Assembly (NCBI GenBank): GCA_948474755.1
Contig: CAOLHI010001255.1
Span: forward strand, 248,001 to 312,000
Length of the DNA: 64,000 bases
Direction of reading: 5' to 3'
From: Ctenosaura bakeri
Lineage: Eukaryota; Chordata; Lepidosauria; Squamata; Iguanidae
Shown piece after piece: positions 24,522-39,500 of the stretch. The notes beneath the pieces are model-generated. The model had not been told where the DNA came from. It saw only the letters and a list, made by a program, of their open reading frames with translations, and did no database searches. A program made the translations under genes and the position numbers. Numbering within the stretch: the stretch's first letter is position 1; every line of letters begins with the position of its first letter.

Positions 24522-27500
24522 CTGCAGTGGAATAAAGAGGGGGCACTGTAATTGGAGGCTGAGTAAATGCACATAAGGAAGAAAGAAAAGCAAGCAAACA
24601 GCGTTTGGAAGTATTTTGAGCTCTATGGAGCCAGCTGAAAATGTAAAGACAGGGCTGGGACTGGATGCATGTCTGAGTTAGGCCCTTTCCGCACCCTACC
24701 TGATCCCGGCAGCATCTCCTGGGGATCTTGGTAGAGGTTCTCCCAGGAGGGGAGCGCAACAGGAGCACTCCTCTCCACACCAGTTGCCTGTGGGAATGCA
24801 GGAGGTGCGATGGCCACATCTCTTGTTTCTGTAGTGCAGCCAGGTACTGTCTCAAGCTGCACTGGGGCAGGAAGCGCAGCCATTGCACTTCCTGACCCAC
24901 TGCAGCTCAGGTAAGTGTGGGCAGGCAGCAGGAAGGTGTCGCCATTGCCAGTCATTGATGGAGAAAACCTATCAATGATTGGCAGCATAATCGCGCCACC
25001 TGGAGACAGGTGACAGGAACCAGGTTCTATGACTGTATAATCCCAATAGATGTACCAATTGTAGTGTTTCTTGATAAGTTTCCATGTCAACTTTTAAGTG
25101 TGGTTTTGAAACACTTCAGGGTTTATATCTACAAACCACTTTAGACACCTGAGTATTCAGTGGATCTCCTCACTGAAGTTTGAGTTACAGTGGGCCCTCC
25201 AAATATGTGGAGGTTCCATTCCAGGAATGTCCAGAAATAGTGAAAAATCATGAATGCTCGCATCCAATTATATTAAATGATGGCAATATGCTCACGGATA
25301 ACTTCAGTGCATCCACATTCAAGTCATTGCCATTTTAGGTATACGATATGATACTACATGGTTATTCAAAACTGTGGATTGTAGGGTCACTTATACAGAG
25401 GGTCCAGTGTCCTATCTTTTGCAATTTATTTACACATGGATTTTGTTCCCTTAATATTGCTTGCTACAGAATAAAGACCGTTGAGCTAAAACTATTGGAA
25501 CCAGCTCCCAGCTCAGTTGCAAAGAAAATAAGTCCCTGTTTTGTCTTTCTGTACAATGTGTTCTGCTCTTGCTTCTGTTGATTTCCCCAGACAATGTTTG
25601 GAACATGACAATTCAGTGAAATCAGTATACACTGCAAGTAATGAATGCCTCTCTCACACCACCTGCTGCCATGCCTTTAAAAAAAAACAAAAAAACAAAA
25701 CAAAACAAAACCCAAAACAAAACAAATACTTTTGTCTGCAATTTGTCTCCAGACAAATTTGTCTCTTTTAAAAGCATTTTAAAAACATGCATAAAAATGA
25801 AACAGTGTCTATACATCAGTAAATCAACTATATATGTGTTTATATAGAAGAGGCATTAATGCAATGGAGATTAAAATAAATTAATACAATGCACAGATTC
25901 ACACAACAATCAAGGGATTTTTTTTTACTAAAGGAGCATTTTACCTGTTTGATTAATGTCTGGCTCTAGTTCGAGTGGTTCATTTCCTGTGTTTGACTCT
26001 AGCAAGCAAAGAGAATTGACATTGATTATCAAGGTGACAAATACTGATTGGCCTTCACGCTGGCAATAATGGTGTTTAGAATTTTTCTCCTGTCTTGGAG
26101 CATGATTGTGTCAGCTTGACATAAATGTCCATTAACCTGGTCTCCCAAAATTAGCAAAGAAGAAAAAAAAGGGATTTAGAAGTCCTTCCTCCACCCCAGC
26201 TTGGCTCAGTTTTACAGTTATCAGCAGGGAGTTTCTGTCTCTAGCAAATGAAAATCAGTGGGCAAAATTAGCATGTTTCTTTCAATGCATTCATATTCTT
26301 GGAGCCCAGTACAGTAAAACTCTTAATCATATACCAGCAGCCCTTAATCACAAAAAAATAGTACTACTGGCTGCAGTGTGTAAAGAAGGATTTCAGAACA
26401 GACAGACCTGTGGTTCAACTGTAAGATATGCATCCTTTGATCACAATCCCACACAGATTATTAGACACAAGTGAGGTTAATTGTGAAATCAGCTTGTAGA
26501 GTCTAGAATCTAAACTGATAGGAAATGCTTGATAGCTCTATTTATGTGTAGATCTAGTTTTTTCATGGGACTGAATACTGTGCCACATTTCTAGTATCAG
26601 CCATTCTGTGAGCAGAATGAGATGCAAGGATGGCAGACCGATACTTTCAAAAATTGCTGATTTATTGTATATGTTTTAGTCATTTAGGCTGCAGTTTTGT
26701 GGTCCTTGGGACAATGCCCCAAGGTTTATACAGTAGTGTGGATTTCTTCCCATGGAGAAGGAAAGTAATAAAGCACAAACTTTGCATTGCTGCAACATCC
26801 CAGGTGAGAGCCAATGTTTGTGGTGGTCTAGGTGTTGGGCTAGGACTCTGAGAGACCAGGGTTCAGATCCCTGCTCAGATCCCACGGAAATCCATTGAGT
26901 GACCTCTTTCAGCCTCAAAGGAAGGAAATGGCTAACCCTCTTTGACCAAATCTTGCCAAGAAAACCCTGTGATAGGTTTCCCTTAAGGTTGCCATAAGCT
27001 GGAAAGGACTTGAAGGCCCATGACAACAACATCCCAGGTTCAGTACATCATACCTCAAGCTAAACAGTATCAAGTAGCAACTGAATTTTCTCTCTCTGAA
27101 ATCCTGAAGAGCTGCTGCACACAGCAGGCAATACTAGGCTTTATGGATATGACCTGGAGATATGATGGTTTGAACTTGGGACTGTAATAGCATACAAACT
27201 GCGTGAATGGCCGTTCCTCTCCATGGGCATCTCACACAACTTTATGAACCCTGGGACGTATTCTCAAAGACCACATAACTGCAACCTAATTTCCTTTGTG
27301 GTCTTCAAGCCAACGATAGCCCAAGTTTGTAGAAGAATGACAAGAATAATATGGTCAGATTCCAGCACAACCATGAAGTTCACATATAGTCTCAACCTAT
27401 GCAGAACCAAATGTGACCCCATGGAAATCACCTAACTTTCCATGGAACTGAGCTCTCAGTGGTCTAATTAATTTCAAAATGCTGGAGTGAAATGAACATT

Positions 27501-30500
27501 TATAAGGCACTTTGTACATTGGTTGAGAAAAAGTAGGATCTTTGTATCTGTTTGTGAGCTTCCATACCAAGAATTCATAATGTTCTGCATTAGATGTTTT
27601 GCAGTTCACAGCAAGTTACACTTACTTCGGCATTCCTCCTGGGATATGTGGCTGTCAAAGTTAATGTCATCAACTGCAATTCCTCCAGTTCCTCTTCCTA
27701 TTTCTCCTTCCACCATCACCTGGTAAAAATATTGAATTTGGCCAAGTTAGAGCTAATGGCCAGAAGCAGAGGATAGACATTCCTATTCTTTGACAAGCAT
27801 ATGAATGAAAGGTAGAAAGTAATACCATCTGTTTGTCAGTTGTCAAGACAAACATATCATACAGTTTTTTTCACCTTTTTTTAATGTTCCAAAAGAATGA
27901 CCATATGAAATTGGAACTCTGACATGAGGGATAATTTGTAAAACAGGTTGGCCTTTTTATCTGCACCGCTATGAAATATGAGAATATTTGGGCAACACAT
28001 GCAAATTCCACATTATCTTGGCAAACTGACCTTGGACATTTGCACACGATCAAGATCAAATCACCTCTGATTTTCCCTCATGCTATTTATGTTATCATCT
28101 GATCATTGTTAATGGGAAAGAAGAATTAGTAGAGAGATGCAATGAACATGTTGATCAATATACATTTGATCTACAAACCTCTCTGAAGCAGGGACTGCTT
28201 TCAGCTTCACAAATGCAAATGCCCCAAGGCTGTTAAGAGCCAGATGCTATTCTCCTTTTCACAGAGGCTCTCCTCCAGGTACCCTTGCTATTGAAGCAAG
28301 GAAGACAGTAACCACAAAGAGAGACTTTTCTGTATGGTGGCACTCTGCTGATGGAAACCAGTGTTCATGATGGCTTTTTCAGTGTTAGCAAAAAACATCT
28401 TTCACTTCAGTGCCAGGAAAAAAAATCCCTTTAATATTATTTAAACAATTGCTGTGGATTTTATTGTAATTTTTTTTTTGAGGGGGACTGTTGTTACATT
28501 TTTGTGCTATCCTTCTATTTCAAAATATATAAACATGATGGAAGTGTAGTATTGAAGTTTCTGCAATGAATCATTTAATCACTCAGTTAATAAACTGGAA
28601 GGAAAAAAATCATTCCTTTTAGATAAGGAAAATGTGGTGCAGGAAAAGCTTATATTGCAATTGCAGTTGCCTGCAGAATAGGTGACTCTGAATCCATCAG
28701 AGCTGCAATCTGTAAAAACTGTTTTGTTTTTTTATTACTGAGCAGCTAATACAGGTCTGGCATCCTCCACATCTGTAAGTGTACAACTGCAGACAGCTGC
28801 TTAGTCTTGGTCATACCAATATGAGGATGGTCTCTGTACTGTTGGGCCACTGGTCCACTTAAGCCAGGACTTCCATATTGACTGGCAGTGGATATACAAG
28901 GTTACATGCAGAAATCCTTCTTCTCCCTGAGATCATTTTAAGTCAGGGATGGGCAACCTGCCACCATCTGTTGATTAATTTCAAAAGCCTTCTGTATGTG
29001 ATCAGTCTAAATCAATAGCAAGAATGTTTTTTTTTTCCTTTTTGTGTGAGGAGGTGGAACAAGTGAAAGAGAAGGGCAGGGTGAGAAAACAGGGCAGCAG
29101 AAAGAAAGAGTCAAAAGGCCATAGTTCAATTTTAGAACACGGGCTTTATATTCAGAAGGTCCCAAATTCAATCCCTGAAATCTTTGCTTCAAAGATTCCA
29201 AGGATTCAATCTGAGACCTGTGCACAAAGCATGTTATACCTCTTTGCAATGGCTCTCTCATACCTACACATCTTTACTTACCTGATAATGTTTTGCAGAT
29301 TTATGAAGAAAGACCCGCCCTTCTTTCCAACAGTTTCCCTGATTTCCACTAAGCGTCAACAAGACCTGATCATACTCTTTAGGTGCCTGGTACCGCAGTT
29401 TGATTCTTAGCGTGCCTACATGGGGGCCCGACATATGATACCAAAAAGTCATGCAGAGTGCAGAGTTCTGCGGGTTGATGATGGGGCTGATGAGCCGTGC
29501 TACTTTGCCTTTCTGGTTTTCATCAGCTTGTGAGTAAATGAAATTGCCATCTCCTGCTGTGACAAAAAGACTGCATTAGAAATAATGGCCCACTTTTGGC
29601 TCCCTTAAGCCTGATAAAGCTCAAGCGCACCAGAACTGATCAGGCCTTATCTAAAGATTTGCTACAGAACTCTAAATCTGCAAAAACACTTGAAGGTCAC
29701 TTTGTAGTGTACTCTTTTCTAATCTCCCCTTCCCAGCAAAGTCAACATTTTATGTGCATGAACATTCTCAATATATCCTCCCATACAGTAGAAAGACAGA
29801 GGACAGTGAATAATTCAGGGGGATAGTATAGATAGGAAGGATAAGGTGCACCATATCAGCAGACCACAGTAGGGTTAGACAACCTGGAGCCCTCCTGATG
29901 TTTTAAATACAATACCATCATGCCTTGGTTCCAGCAGGTAGTTCTCCCATACCAACTGACATTGCTATGTCCTCTGGGGGAAAGAACAATCGCCAGGTAC
30001 AGCACCTTTGTGTCACTGGCTGATTAAAGCTTCCCCCGCCCCAACAAATTGCCACTGCTCTGGCCTTTGAGGGAGAGAATAGAAGGCAAGTTTTCTGGAC
30101 TTCATCCCCTCCTTGTTCCATGTCTTTTTAGACTGTTAAGGCTGAGAGCAGGGAACTGTCAAGTTAACAATTTGTAAGCTGTGTTTTTTTTGGCTGAAGG
30201 GTGTGGGCATAATTGCTCTCAATGAATCAATCAATCAATCAATCAATCCCCATTAGCCCAAGTTACTATAGTCAGCGTTATAGGATTATGGAGTCTGCAG
30301 TCCAAAATAGCTAGATGGCACCAGGCTGCCTGTTCCTGAATTAAAGAGTTTATTTACTAAAACAACTCCCAACAGAGATGAATCAACTAAATCAAAGAAT
30401 TGGGGGACTTCATTGAAAACATCAACCTAGAGTCAATTCACGTATTTGAAGGAAACATGCACTGTGGTACCATCTCTGAAAGTATATAGGAGAACTGCAA

Positions 30501-33500
30501 TTTTGTATCCCATTCTACTGCGTAATATTCCTCCACAATTTCAAAAACTAATCTGTCAGGGCTTCTCCCTCATGTGCCAGTTTTTGGGGAAATTGTATGC
30601 ACTGGTGTAATCTCCCAAGGACATACTGCTCTCTTCCCAAATATCTGAATAATGTTTATCTAAGGGCTGTACTGCAACTAACTCCTCCTCTTCCTCTTCC
30701 TCCTAAGCCAGTTCATTTCACCCTGTTTCCCCATACATCTGAGGGTTTACAAAAATCCACGCAAGAGTTTCAGCACATTTTATATGTATTTAATCTTTGG
30801 AAACAATATGTATATATTATATTAAAATATGCATTTTGTAGACACATAATGTTAAAATATGTATTTATCATATGCATTTGGGGATTTTTATTAAATTGAA
30901 AATGATGTTGCAAATCTGGAGAATTCTCTCATTGAAAGGATAACTCAGGAGCTGAGGATCAGTCAGTTTGCTTTAAAATGAAGAAACTTCTCAAGCATCC
31001 GCAGATGCAACTTCTCCAGTTTGATGAGAAAAAAGAACCCACTACAACTGTTGCTAAGGCTACCAACTTGGCAATTCAGAGAACGCATGCCTTTACGCCT
31101 TTAAATTTCCCATTGTAATAGAACATGTGATGGCCATGCCTTCTTCCACCATTCCTATCTCAGTATAGATGTCAGCTAAGTCCCTCAACTGCTATGCAAA
31201 AGACTCGATTCCTGCTTGCCACAGCAGGTGAAGGACGCAACAGGTCTAGGGAATGAAGGGGTGGCAAGGTAGGTAGTTATTGGCATATACTAGGATAGGA
31301 ACCCTAACGACCTTTCATGCACATTTTAGCCCCGTTTGTAACTAATGCTAAAGTTAGCTGTATGAAGGCTGTATGTGAAGAGTGAATGTTCCAAAGGAAT
31401 TAAGAAATTTTATTCCTCAATCTCAAATGTTCATACCAACTCAAGCCATTTCCGCGCTAGACTGTTATAGCACTATTATTCCACTTTCAACATCCTATGG
31501 AATCCTGCAGTTTGCAGTTTAGGGAGGTGCTAGCTGGCCCCTCCCTAAACTGCAAACCCCAGGATTCCACAGGATGTTGCGAAGTGGAATAATAGCGCTA
31601 TAACAGTCTAATGTGGAAATGGCCTCAGTCTACTCGCTCACAATTCTGTAATAATTACAAATAGTACTTCTGCATTTAATTCATTAATTTCAATATATTG
31701 ACACTCCACTTTTCTATCTAAAATACCCGAAGTGGCTCTTTGTGTGCCACAGTGTGAAACAGCAGTGGATTTGCCCCTTTAAATGCTGGCAAAGTGAGTC
31801 AGAGCACTGCCAAGAATGTCATAGCAGAAAAGAAGAAACCAGACTCACAAATGCTTCCCTGAAAATGTTTCCAGATTACAGCTCTTGGAATGTAAAAAGG
31901 CACCTGAAACTCTGAAGCCTAGTGATAACAAAACCTCATTTAAGAAATGTCATTTTCTTTCCAGCCCTTCAGTGAGAGGACAAGTTGTGCTTGTCTCTAG
32001 ACACTCATGGCAAAGTTCAAATATTTTTCATTTCAAGAATATTATTGCAGCGCTAGGTCAGGAACTCTGCCTTCTTTGTCTTAATTAGAGCTCAACTTAT
32101 GCATGCCTTTTAGATTTTGTCAGTCCTTGGCTAACATGGCTTTTAACCTCCCTTCAATGTCAGATCTTACTGAGTCATTTCATTTTACTTTGCATGATTT
32201 TTTCCCATTATTACAGCCTTCATTTCAGCTAACTGCCTTTCGCTTAATTTGATGCCATTTATTTGTACAGTGCCATTTATAGTCAAAGTATTTTAACTTT
32301 TTTTTCCTATCCCCTAAAACCAAATGTACTTGTCTTAGGATTCAATTGAAAGTGTCTCTAAATTTAAGGAGCCCAATTTTGTCTAATTTCCTTGTCATTC
32401 TCATTAAATAAAAGAGGGGAGGGGCTCTGAAAGTGGAGATGGGGGGGTCACTGCCAGTATATTTGACTTATCTGCATAATGAAAAAGAGAACAATAATTG
32501 GGAGGCATGCAGGTCACAAAATGGCCTTTGCTCACTGGGCTTTGAGTGTGTCATTGCAAAACAAGCAGAAAGCATGTGATGACTTGAGATTAAAGAAGGA
32601 AGCCTGAAAAGGGCTCCCTAAATGTATTTTTTAAATGGGCATTATTTAAATGCTTTTGACAAAAGCTCGGGAAGTTATACGCGCTTCAAGAATAAAGGCT
32701 TTAATATAGCTCAATCTGGCCATAATTCAACTGAAGGGTTTGAAATAGCACTGCCCTTTCCATCACTGTGAAATCCAGTAACATAAAATACCACTTCTCA
32801 GCAGGTCTTTTGATTTTAAACACAATGCTCCTTTCCCCTCTCCCTTCCCTCTCATTGCAACCCTAGTTCGGATGTGAGCCCTACTTTACCTGTGTGGTCT
32901 TGAATGGGTCCTGTTTTGCTGGTGAGCACAGCCCATCTCAGGTCCAGTTGGTTATCATGCTCCCAACGGCAGATTGTCTTCTGGGAACTGTAGCCAAATC
33001 CACAGTTGAAACCATATGCTGGGAGTTCTTTAATAATAAGGTAGGAGGGTTGACAGGGCGGGAGGAAGAGAGAGAATGAAAAACATGCATATTGGTAAAT
33101 TATTACTACATTTGTTTCTCCAAATTATTTCAAAGACTTTGATAAAGCCCATTTTACTGAACTGCCAGTGGGATCAAGATGTTCTTGTACCATTTGGTGA
33201 CAGCAAGTAACAGGAAAAATGGCTTGCTTCTAGGTGAACAAACCTTCAACGAAGATCTAACTCTTGTTTATATTCATGAATGCAAGATGAGAACAAATCA
33301 TATTTTCCTGGTTTGGATATAACATCAAATTCAAGTTTGGCATAAGTCAGGGAAGAAGGGAAAGAAAGCCAGTGCCATGTTTAAACACCCCCCAACACTC
33401 TTCTCTGATACCAAGATCTTGTTCCTCCTGGAAATAGTAGGAACTGGGCAACATCACCAGTAGTGTTTGTGGTAGCCATACCTAAGGTGCCCTCTTCTTC

Positions 33501-36500
33501 GATATCTCCATAATGCCCCAGGGTAGCATTGCTCCAGATTATTGTGGAAGCATGAACATGACACCTGTTCAGTTGCCTGCTATGGCCATTTGGTTAATCC
33601 CAGCACAGAAATATGGGCAAGCTTCAGTGAGGGGGAATCCAGTGAGGTCTCTGACAGCTGCCTGGAGGCTGCTAAAGACTGCCATTAAACCTGGAGCATT
33701 TCACAGCAAGTATAGGAAAGAAGATACATGAAGAGAGAATGCACAGCTCTTGAAGTTCATTGCAGACTTTTCCACATAGCTCTCAACCAGGAATGGGTAT
33801 TATGTGTCTCTGAGTCCAGATGATGTTGGACTGGGATCCTGACACTTATAGAATAACAACATCTGGAGGGCTGCATGATCCTCACTACTCCTCTAAACCA
33901 TGGATAGGCATTACATCTGAACTGAGCCATGCAGCCATCTGCTACTGATATTGCCTTAAATTGTTCAGTCGCCCATCTTTTGCATTCAGCCATTGCATTT
34001 TCTTTCATGTAATTAGATCTAAAAGGAGATGGTAGAAAAGACTGCTGATCTTTTTGCATTTTTAAAGGAAACACACACCATGTTTTGTAACTAAGAATAG
34101 CTCAGCTGAGCAGGCAGATTTTATTCAGGTAACTATATTCATATCATTGATCATTAATTATAGATGAAGAAAGAGTGTTTCTCTTTTCTCCTGTTTAAGA
34201 ACCAACCTATCAATAAGTGATCATTCTGGTTTTGGTGTCTAGATTCCTGAATGTGCTACTTGGTTAAGCATACTAGCAATTCTACAAAACATGGACATAT
34301 TTTTTAAAGGCAGAAAACAGTACAGTAGTGCAAAATGGCCTGTTGTGTTAGTTCTGAGTGCCTGCTTCAAGCTGACTTTGAGCTATGACATTGAGAAAGA
34401 GACCACAGCTGAGCATTACAGCACATGCTTTGCATGCAGAGAGGTTTATTTTATGTAACAGGGGCTGTCCAGAGACTTTCCAATATGAGAGAATGTTCCA
34501 TACATGAAAACACTATTAGGAAAATCTGATAGTCTTAAATCCTATTTGGCACCCACAGAAAGGTATTTACAGTGTACAGATTCCTGTTCTACACTTAAAT
34601 AATCTGTTTCCCCCATCTGCTTCCTGAGCATATGCTTGGAGGGCTTCTCAAAATTCCAGCAAGACTCTTCCCAGTATTGGAAGAATGATTTGTTATGTGG
34701 TGTTTTGCTTTTGCTATACTTTGTAACCTTAATTCAGATAAGGAGATCCAAGTATGGAACCAAATTCAGGAGATGCTTGGTTAAATAAGTTGGATGTGCA
34801 CCTGGTTTCCAGATTTGCATTCAGATGTGCACTCAAATGCAGATATTGTCTTTGTTCAGAATGCTGTTGTCAGTTGGACTTGTGTCTGAATGCATGTACT
34901 ACTCTATATTACAGTACAACTAGACAACATTAAGTGTATACAATCCAAGAACTATGCCTGTCTACAGAGGAACATGGGTGTTTGTTTAAGCACCCGTTTC
35001 ATAATACTGTTAATAAAGTCACGAAGGATTGCCAAGCCAAAAAAAAAAAGGCAAAACAGAGAGAAATTTTAACTCTTGAATCTGTTCTCTGTTTGAGACA
35101 GTCGACCCTTCTGAGTACTTAAATGTCCTGCTTTTACAAAGTGATTAAGAATAATGTAGGTACCAATAAATAATCATACATAAATAAAACACTTCCATAT
35201 GCTGTTTAATTGACCCACAAGATGGCAGCATTTAAATGAATAAATCTGGAAAGGAAAGAGACAAATGTGGCCTACAGCCAACCAAACACAAAACAAGCTT
35301 CAAAAGAAGCTCCTTGTAAAACAAGGGAAGTCTGGTGCTAGGTTGCTTATTTTGGTCAGGATGAGATCATATCTTGTTTTCAACTTCTGCCCAGTTCTGC
35401 CCAATGGTCTTACATAAAACAGTTTATTTCTCAATGGAATCTGGAATTTGAATAGGAAAATAAAAATCCACTCAACAGCATGGATGGAATTCCTTTGTGT
35501 TTTCTGAAATAGTCTCTAAATAGATCAAATTCCTTTCTTTTAGCTGAGAACGGTTTGTAATGAAGTGTCTGTCTTAACTATGGACAACTCCTAAATGACT
35601 AACCAAGCCCTACACTCTCAACAACTAAGAGGGTCAGTGCCCAAAGACATAATTCTACTCCTTTCCTTATTACTTATCTTTAATTAAAAATGGGGAAAGT
35701 AACTCCCATGAATCTCATGATAGACTGAGCAACTCATGTTTGAAGTATTGTCTTGCTGTCATGATTGATGTGTTTTGGCCTCAGCTAAGAAGAATGATAG
35801 TGCAACAATTCAATACTCTTTCAACAGGAATGACGTAGTGAAGGGCAATCCTACACTGGAAACATTCCTGTGATATTGAAAACATGACACATGGTACTAA
35901 TGGACTCTGGCCCACAGCTGGGAGGCTGCCTCAGTTGCCCATAGTAATTAAAAAAAAAATGTTAAAAGTAAAGGACACTGAGGAAAAATAGAAGGAGGAC
36001 TCAGTGAAATGGAGAAAAGCAGATAATATGCTGAAAAGAGAATTAACACAAGCAACACATTGAATATTAAATATGGGCTAACAACAGCCTTCAAAGACTG
36101 AACATCACAGGAGTGCTGCATACTCTCCGTATGTTCACACATTTAAACTGCAGGACATGTTTATGGACAGTTGTGCCAGACAGAAAAAAATCATATTAGC
36201 TAGATATATTTTGAGCCTGAGAGTGAAACGACAGATATCCACTTCTGTAGAAACTCAGGTAGCTGTCCTCATCACTCACAACTGAGTAAAATTAGGAGGG
36301 GTAGCTAATACCCTAGAGGACAGACTCAGAATTCAAAATGACAGATTTGAGAGCTGGGCCAAAACCAATAAAATGAATTTCAACAGTGAGAAATGTAAGG
36401 TACTACACTTGGGCAGAAAAAAAATAAAAATAAAATGCACAGTTATAAGATGGGTGACACCTGGCTTGACCACAGTACACGTGAAAGGGATCTAGGAGTC

Positions 36501-39500
36501 TTAGTAGACCGCAAGCTGAACTTGAGTCTGTAGTGTGATGCGGCAGCTAAAAAAGTCAGTGCGGCTCCAGCCTACATCAACAGGAGTACAGTGTCTAGGT
36601 TAAGGGAAGTGATATTGCCACTCTATTCTACTTTGGTCAGATTTCACCTGGAACACTGTGTCCAGTTCTAGGCACCACAATTCAGGAAGGATATTGACAA
36701 GCTGGAGCATGTCCAGAGGAGGGTGACCAAAATGGTAAAAGGCCTGGAAAACATGCCCTACAAGGAATGGCTTAGGGAGCTGAGTGGGTATGTTTAGCCT
36801 GGAGAAGAGAAGGTTAGGAGGTGACATGACAGCTATGTTTAAAAATTTGAAGGGATGTCAGATGAAAGATGGAGCAAGCCTATTTTCTGCTGCCCCAGAG
36901 ACTAGGACATGAAATAATGACTTCAAACTTGAGGAAAAGAGATTCCATCTAAACATTAGCCATCTAAACATTAGGAAGAACTTCCTGAAGGTAAGAGCAG
37001 TTCAATAGTGGAATACACTGCCTTGAAGTGTGGTGAAGTCTCCTCCTTTGGAAGTTTTTAAAGAGACACTGGATGGCCATCTGTCAGGAATGCTTTGATG
37101 GTATATTCCTGCATGGCAGGGGCTTGGACTTGATGTTCCTTGTGGTCTCTTCCAGCTCTATGATTCTATGCCAGCCTTTGCTAAGCAAAAAGAATGCCAC
37201 TTGAATGTGCTATTGAAATTATTTGATGCTAATTTAAAATTTTCTCTTTGTGATTTTAACACAGATAAAACTCACACACACGCACCCTTAGGCACTGACA
37301 TGGGAACACATTATTTGAAATACACGTAGGCAACCTTTTTTTCATCCCCAGCAGTATAGTGAGTTGGGGGCTGGGGCTGATAGTAGCCATGGTCAAAGCT
37401 ACGAGCAGACAGGGCCTAAGCCCCCTTTCCTAGTCCTTTCTCTTTGTCATAGGCATGTACAACTCCCCTTACTCCTAAGGTTGTGCTATGTAAAACTATT
37501 CATTGCTCCAAGGGAAAACAAATAATTTTACCAATTTGCTCTCCTCTGCTACATGTCAGGGCCCATTCAACTATTAAAATTTTCAGAAAGATCTTTCAGG
37601 AGGGAGAAAGACTCTTTCAAGAGGGAGAAAGATGGTAGAGTAGGGAGTGGGGATCTGAGTGAGGATCAAGGAAGCTATAGCCTTCATAATGATGCAAATG
37701 TTGTTTTGGTACACCAGCTGTTAGAATACAGCCTGTGATGATCCTCCTTGCTTGGCTGTCTCCTCTCTCCTGCCTCATGGGCACAAAAAAAAAAAAAAAA
37801 GGATAAGTCTGGTATGGGAGAATGGAGTACTCCTCAAATCTGTTCAAGGACTAGGGAAAAATCAGAAGGGGCTTGATGAGAATTCTCTTCATCAGGGTTT
37901 TCGGACACTTGAGAAGCCACCTTCTTATCTTTCCATTCTTTACACTTGCCTATGTATACAACACTCTTACACACACACATTCATACACTCACACAGGCAC
38001 ACAAACATGATATTCCTGCTCAAGTTAGTACAAGCTCGGTGCATTGCAATAGTCCAAAACAATCCACTAGAAGTAAAACTCCTTAAATAAATCTCAGACA
38101 CACATCCTCTGTGCTGGCATCTCAGCACAGACTTAATGGGAGAACTACTGTCTTGGGTTAATACAGCCCAAAGTAATCTTACTCAGCACTGGTTCTGCTT
38201 TGCTTGGTAAAACAATTTGTGGTTTTTTTGGTCTTCCAGAAGTAGAAAGAAAAGCAGCAAATGCCAGCAGCACTAACTGCCTAACAAGCTGTTTAAATTA
38301 GAGCTGATGGGTGATGGCATTGCAACATCTCCATATGACTCTTTAAAAGTGCAGAGGGCTATATGGTATGGTGTAATTAAAACAAATCTGGCCTCTGAGA
38401 GTAACCAACAGCTGCATTTCTTGGCCACATCTTTCTCACAGCTTGAGCTGCTAATACTCTACGTGAGCAATCCAGCGGGTGACCTCTTTGCGATGCCATT
38501 TGTCTTTCTTAGTCCACAGAGCTTTGACACATTTTGACAACTCTGCTGTAAGTAAGAAGGGACTTGGTGCAGCTAATCACGTATCCATTTTGAAACTCTG
38601 GGGAAACAATGCCATTATCAAGTTTTATGTTATTATGGCCATCACATGGAAGCTCTTTTTAAAGCATCCCACATGGAAGTTACCTGTCACCAAGTGGCAT
38701 TAGCTCAGCACCCTGATGGGGCAATTTCCCCTGTGCATTGCAAAAGTTACTTTTAAAAATGCTTGCAGTAGTGTGGAGAACATTGACTGAGTGAACAGGA
38801 GCAACAGTGGGTCAGCTGTTAAGGGGAACAATATGGGAAGGCAGCCTTAGAAAGTGTTCAAGACTGCATTCTTATTTACACTTAGTTGGGAGCCAGTCTC
38901 TCTGAACTCTGTGGGATTTAATGCTAATGAAACACTCATAGGACTGGGATTCCAATGGTGTTGTCAGGGAACAGACTGGACCTGCACTTTTAAATGTTAT
39001 GTCCCATGCTTTTCATGTCAGTTGCTAGAGAAATTTAGTTCTCTTAAAAAAAAAAAAAAAGCAAACCTCTATTCTCAACTTCCCAAATGTTGTGTCTGTA
39101 TGGTCACTTTGATGTACTTCTTTCTCACTAGTCAGTACATTCTGCTGCTCTCAATGACACATGCTTTGCTTATTCACTAGAAAGCAAGATTAAATTTAAG
39201 AACGTGAACTTGACATATGCTGAATTTACAGTTCTTGCATGAAAGAATGGAGGGGAAAAGCATGTATGGAATTTAGCTCCAGTCTGGCCCACAACGCTGA
39301 ACAGGCTATTACCCTCCAATTGTCAATGACATTTAGCTAATGTTAGCAGTTCCTTATGAAATATTTTTTGCCTTTAATTTTTTTTTCAGTAGATATCTCC
39401 CCGCTTCTCATTTTACATAGTGCAGCATTTAAGGAATAACTTACTCCTTAGTGTGGCACTTACAATTTGTAGTGACTGCACTTCCCATCATCCATTATAA

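Larger units (their letters stand above)
24522..25944 (-). other. NRP1: NRP1 intron 16
   Basis: 1423 bp. Contains a family C MITE (24681-25022) starting 160 bases upstream of the last exon and a Tigger-like fragment (25189-25410). Confidence 0.85.
29554..32889 (-). other. NRP1: NRP1 intron 13
   Basis: 3336 bp. Contains a decayed CAACTCC-type repeat (29870-29960), an AATC microsatellite, a family A MITE and a repeat-poor block (32100-32820). Confidence 0.85.

Noticed and set aside
24229..24900. 223-codon open frame including the NRP1 tail
   Set aside because: Only the last 96 codons are NRP1; the rest is intron and MITE sequence. The CTGCAG acceptor at 24522 fits phase and homology.
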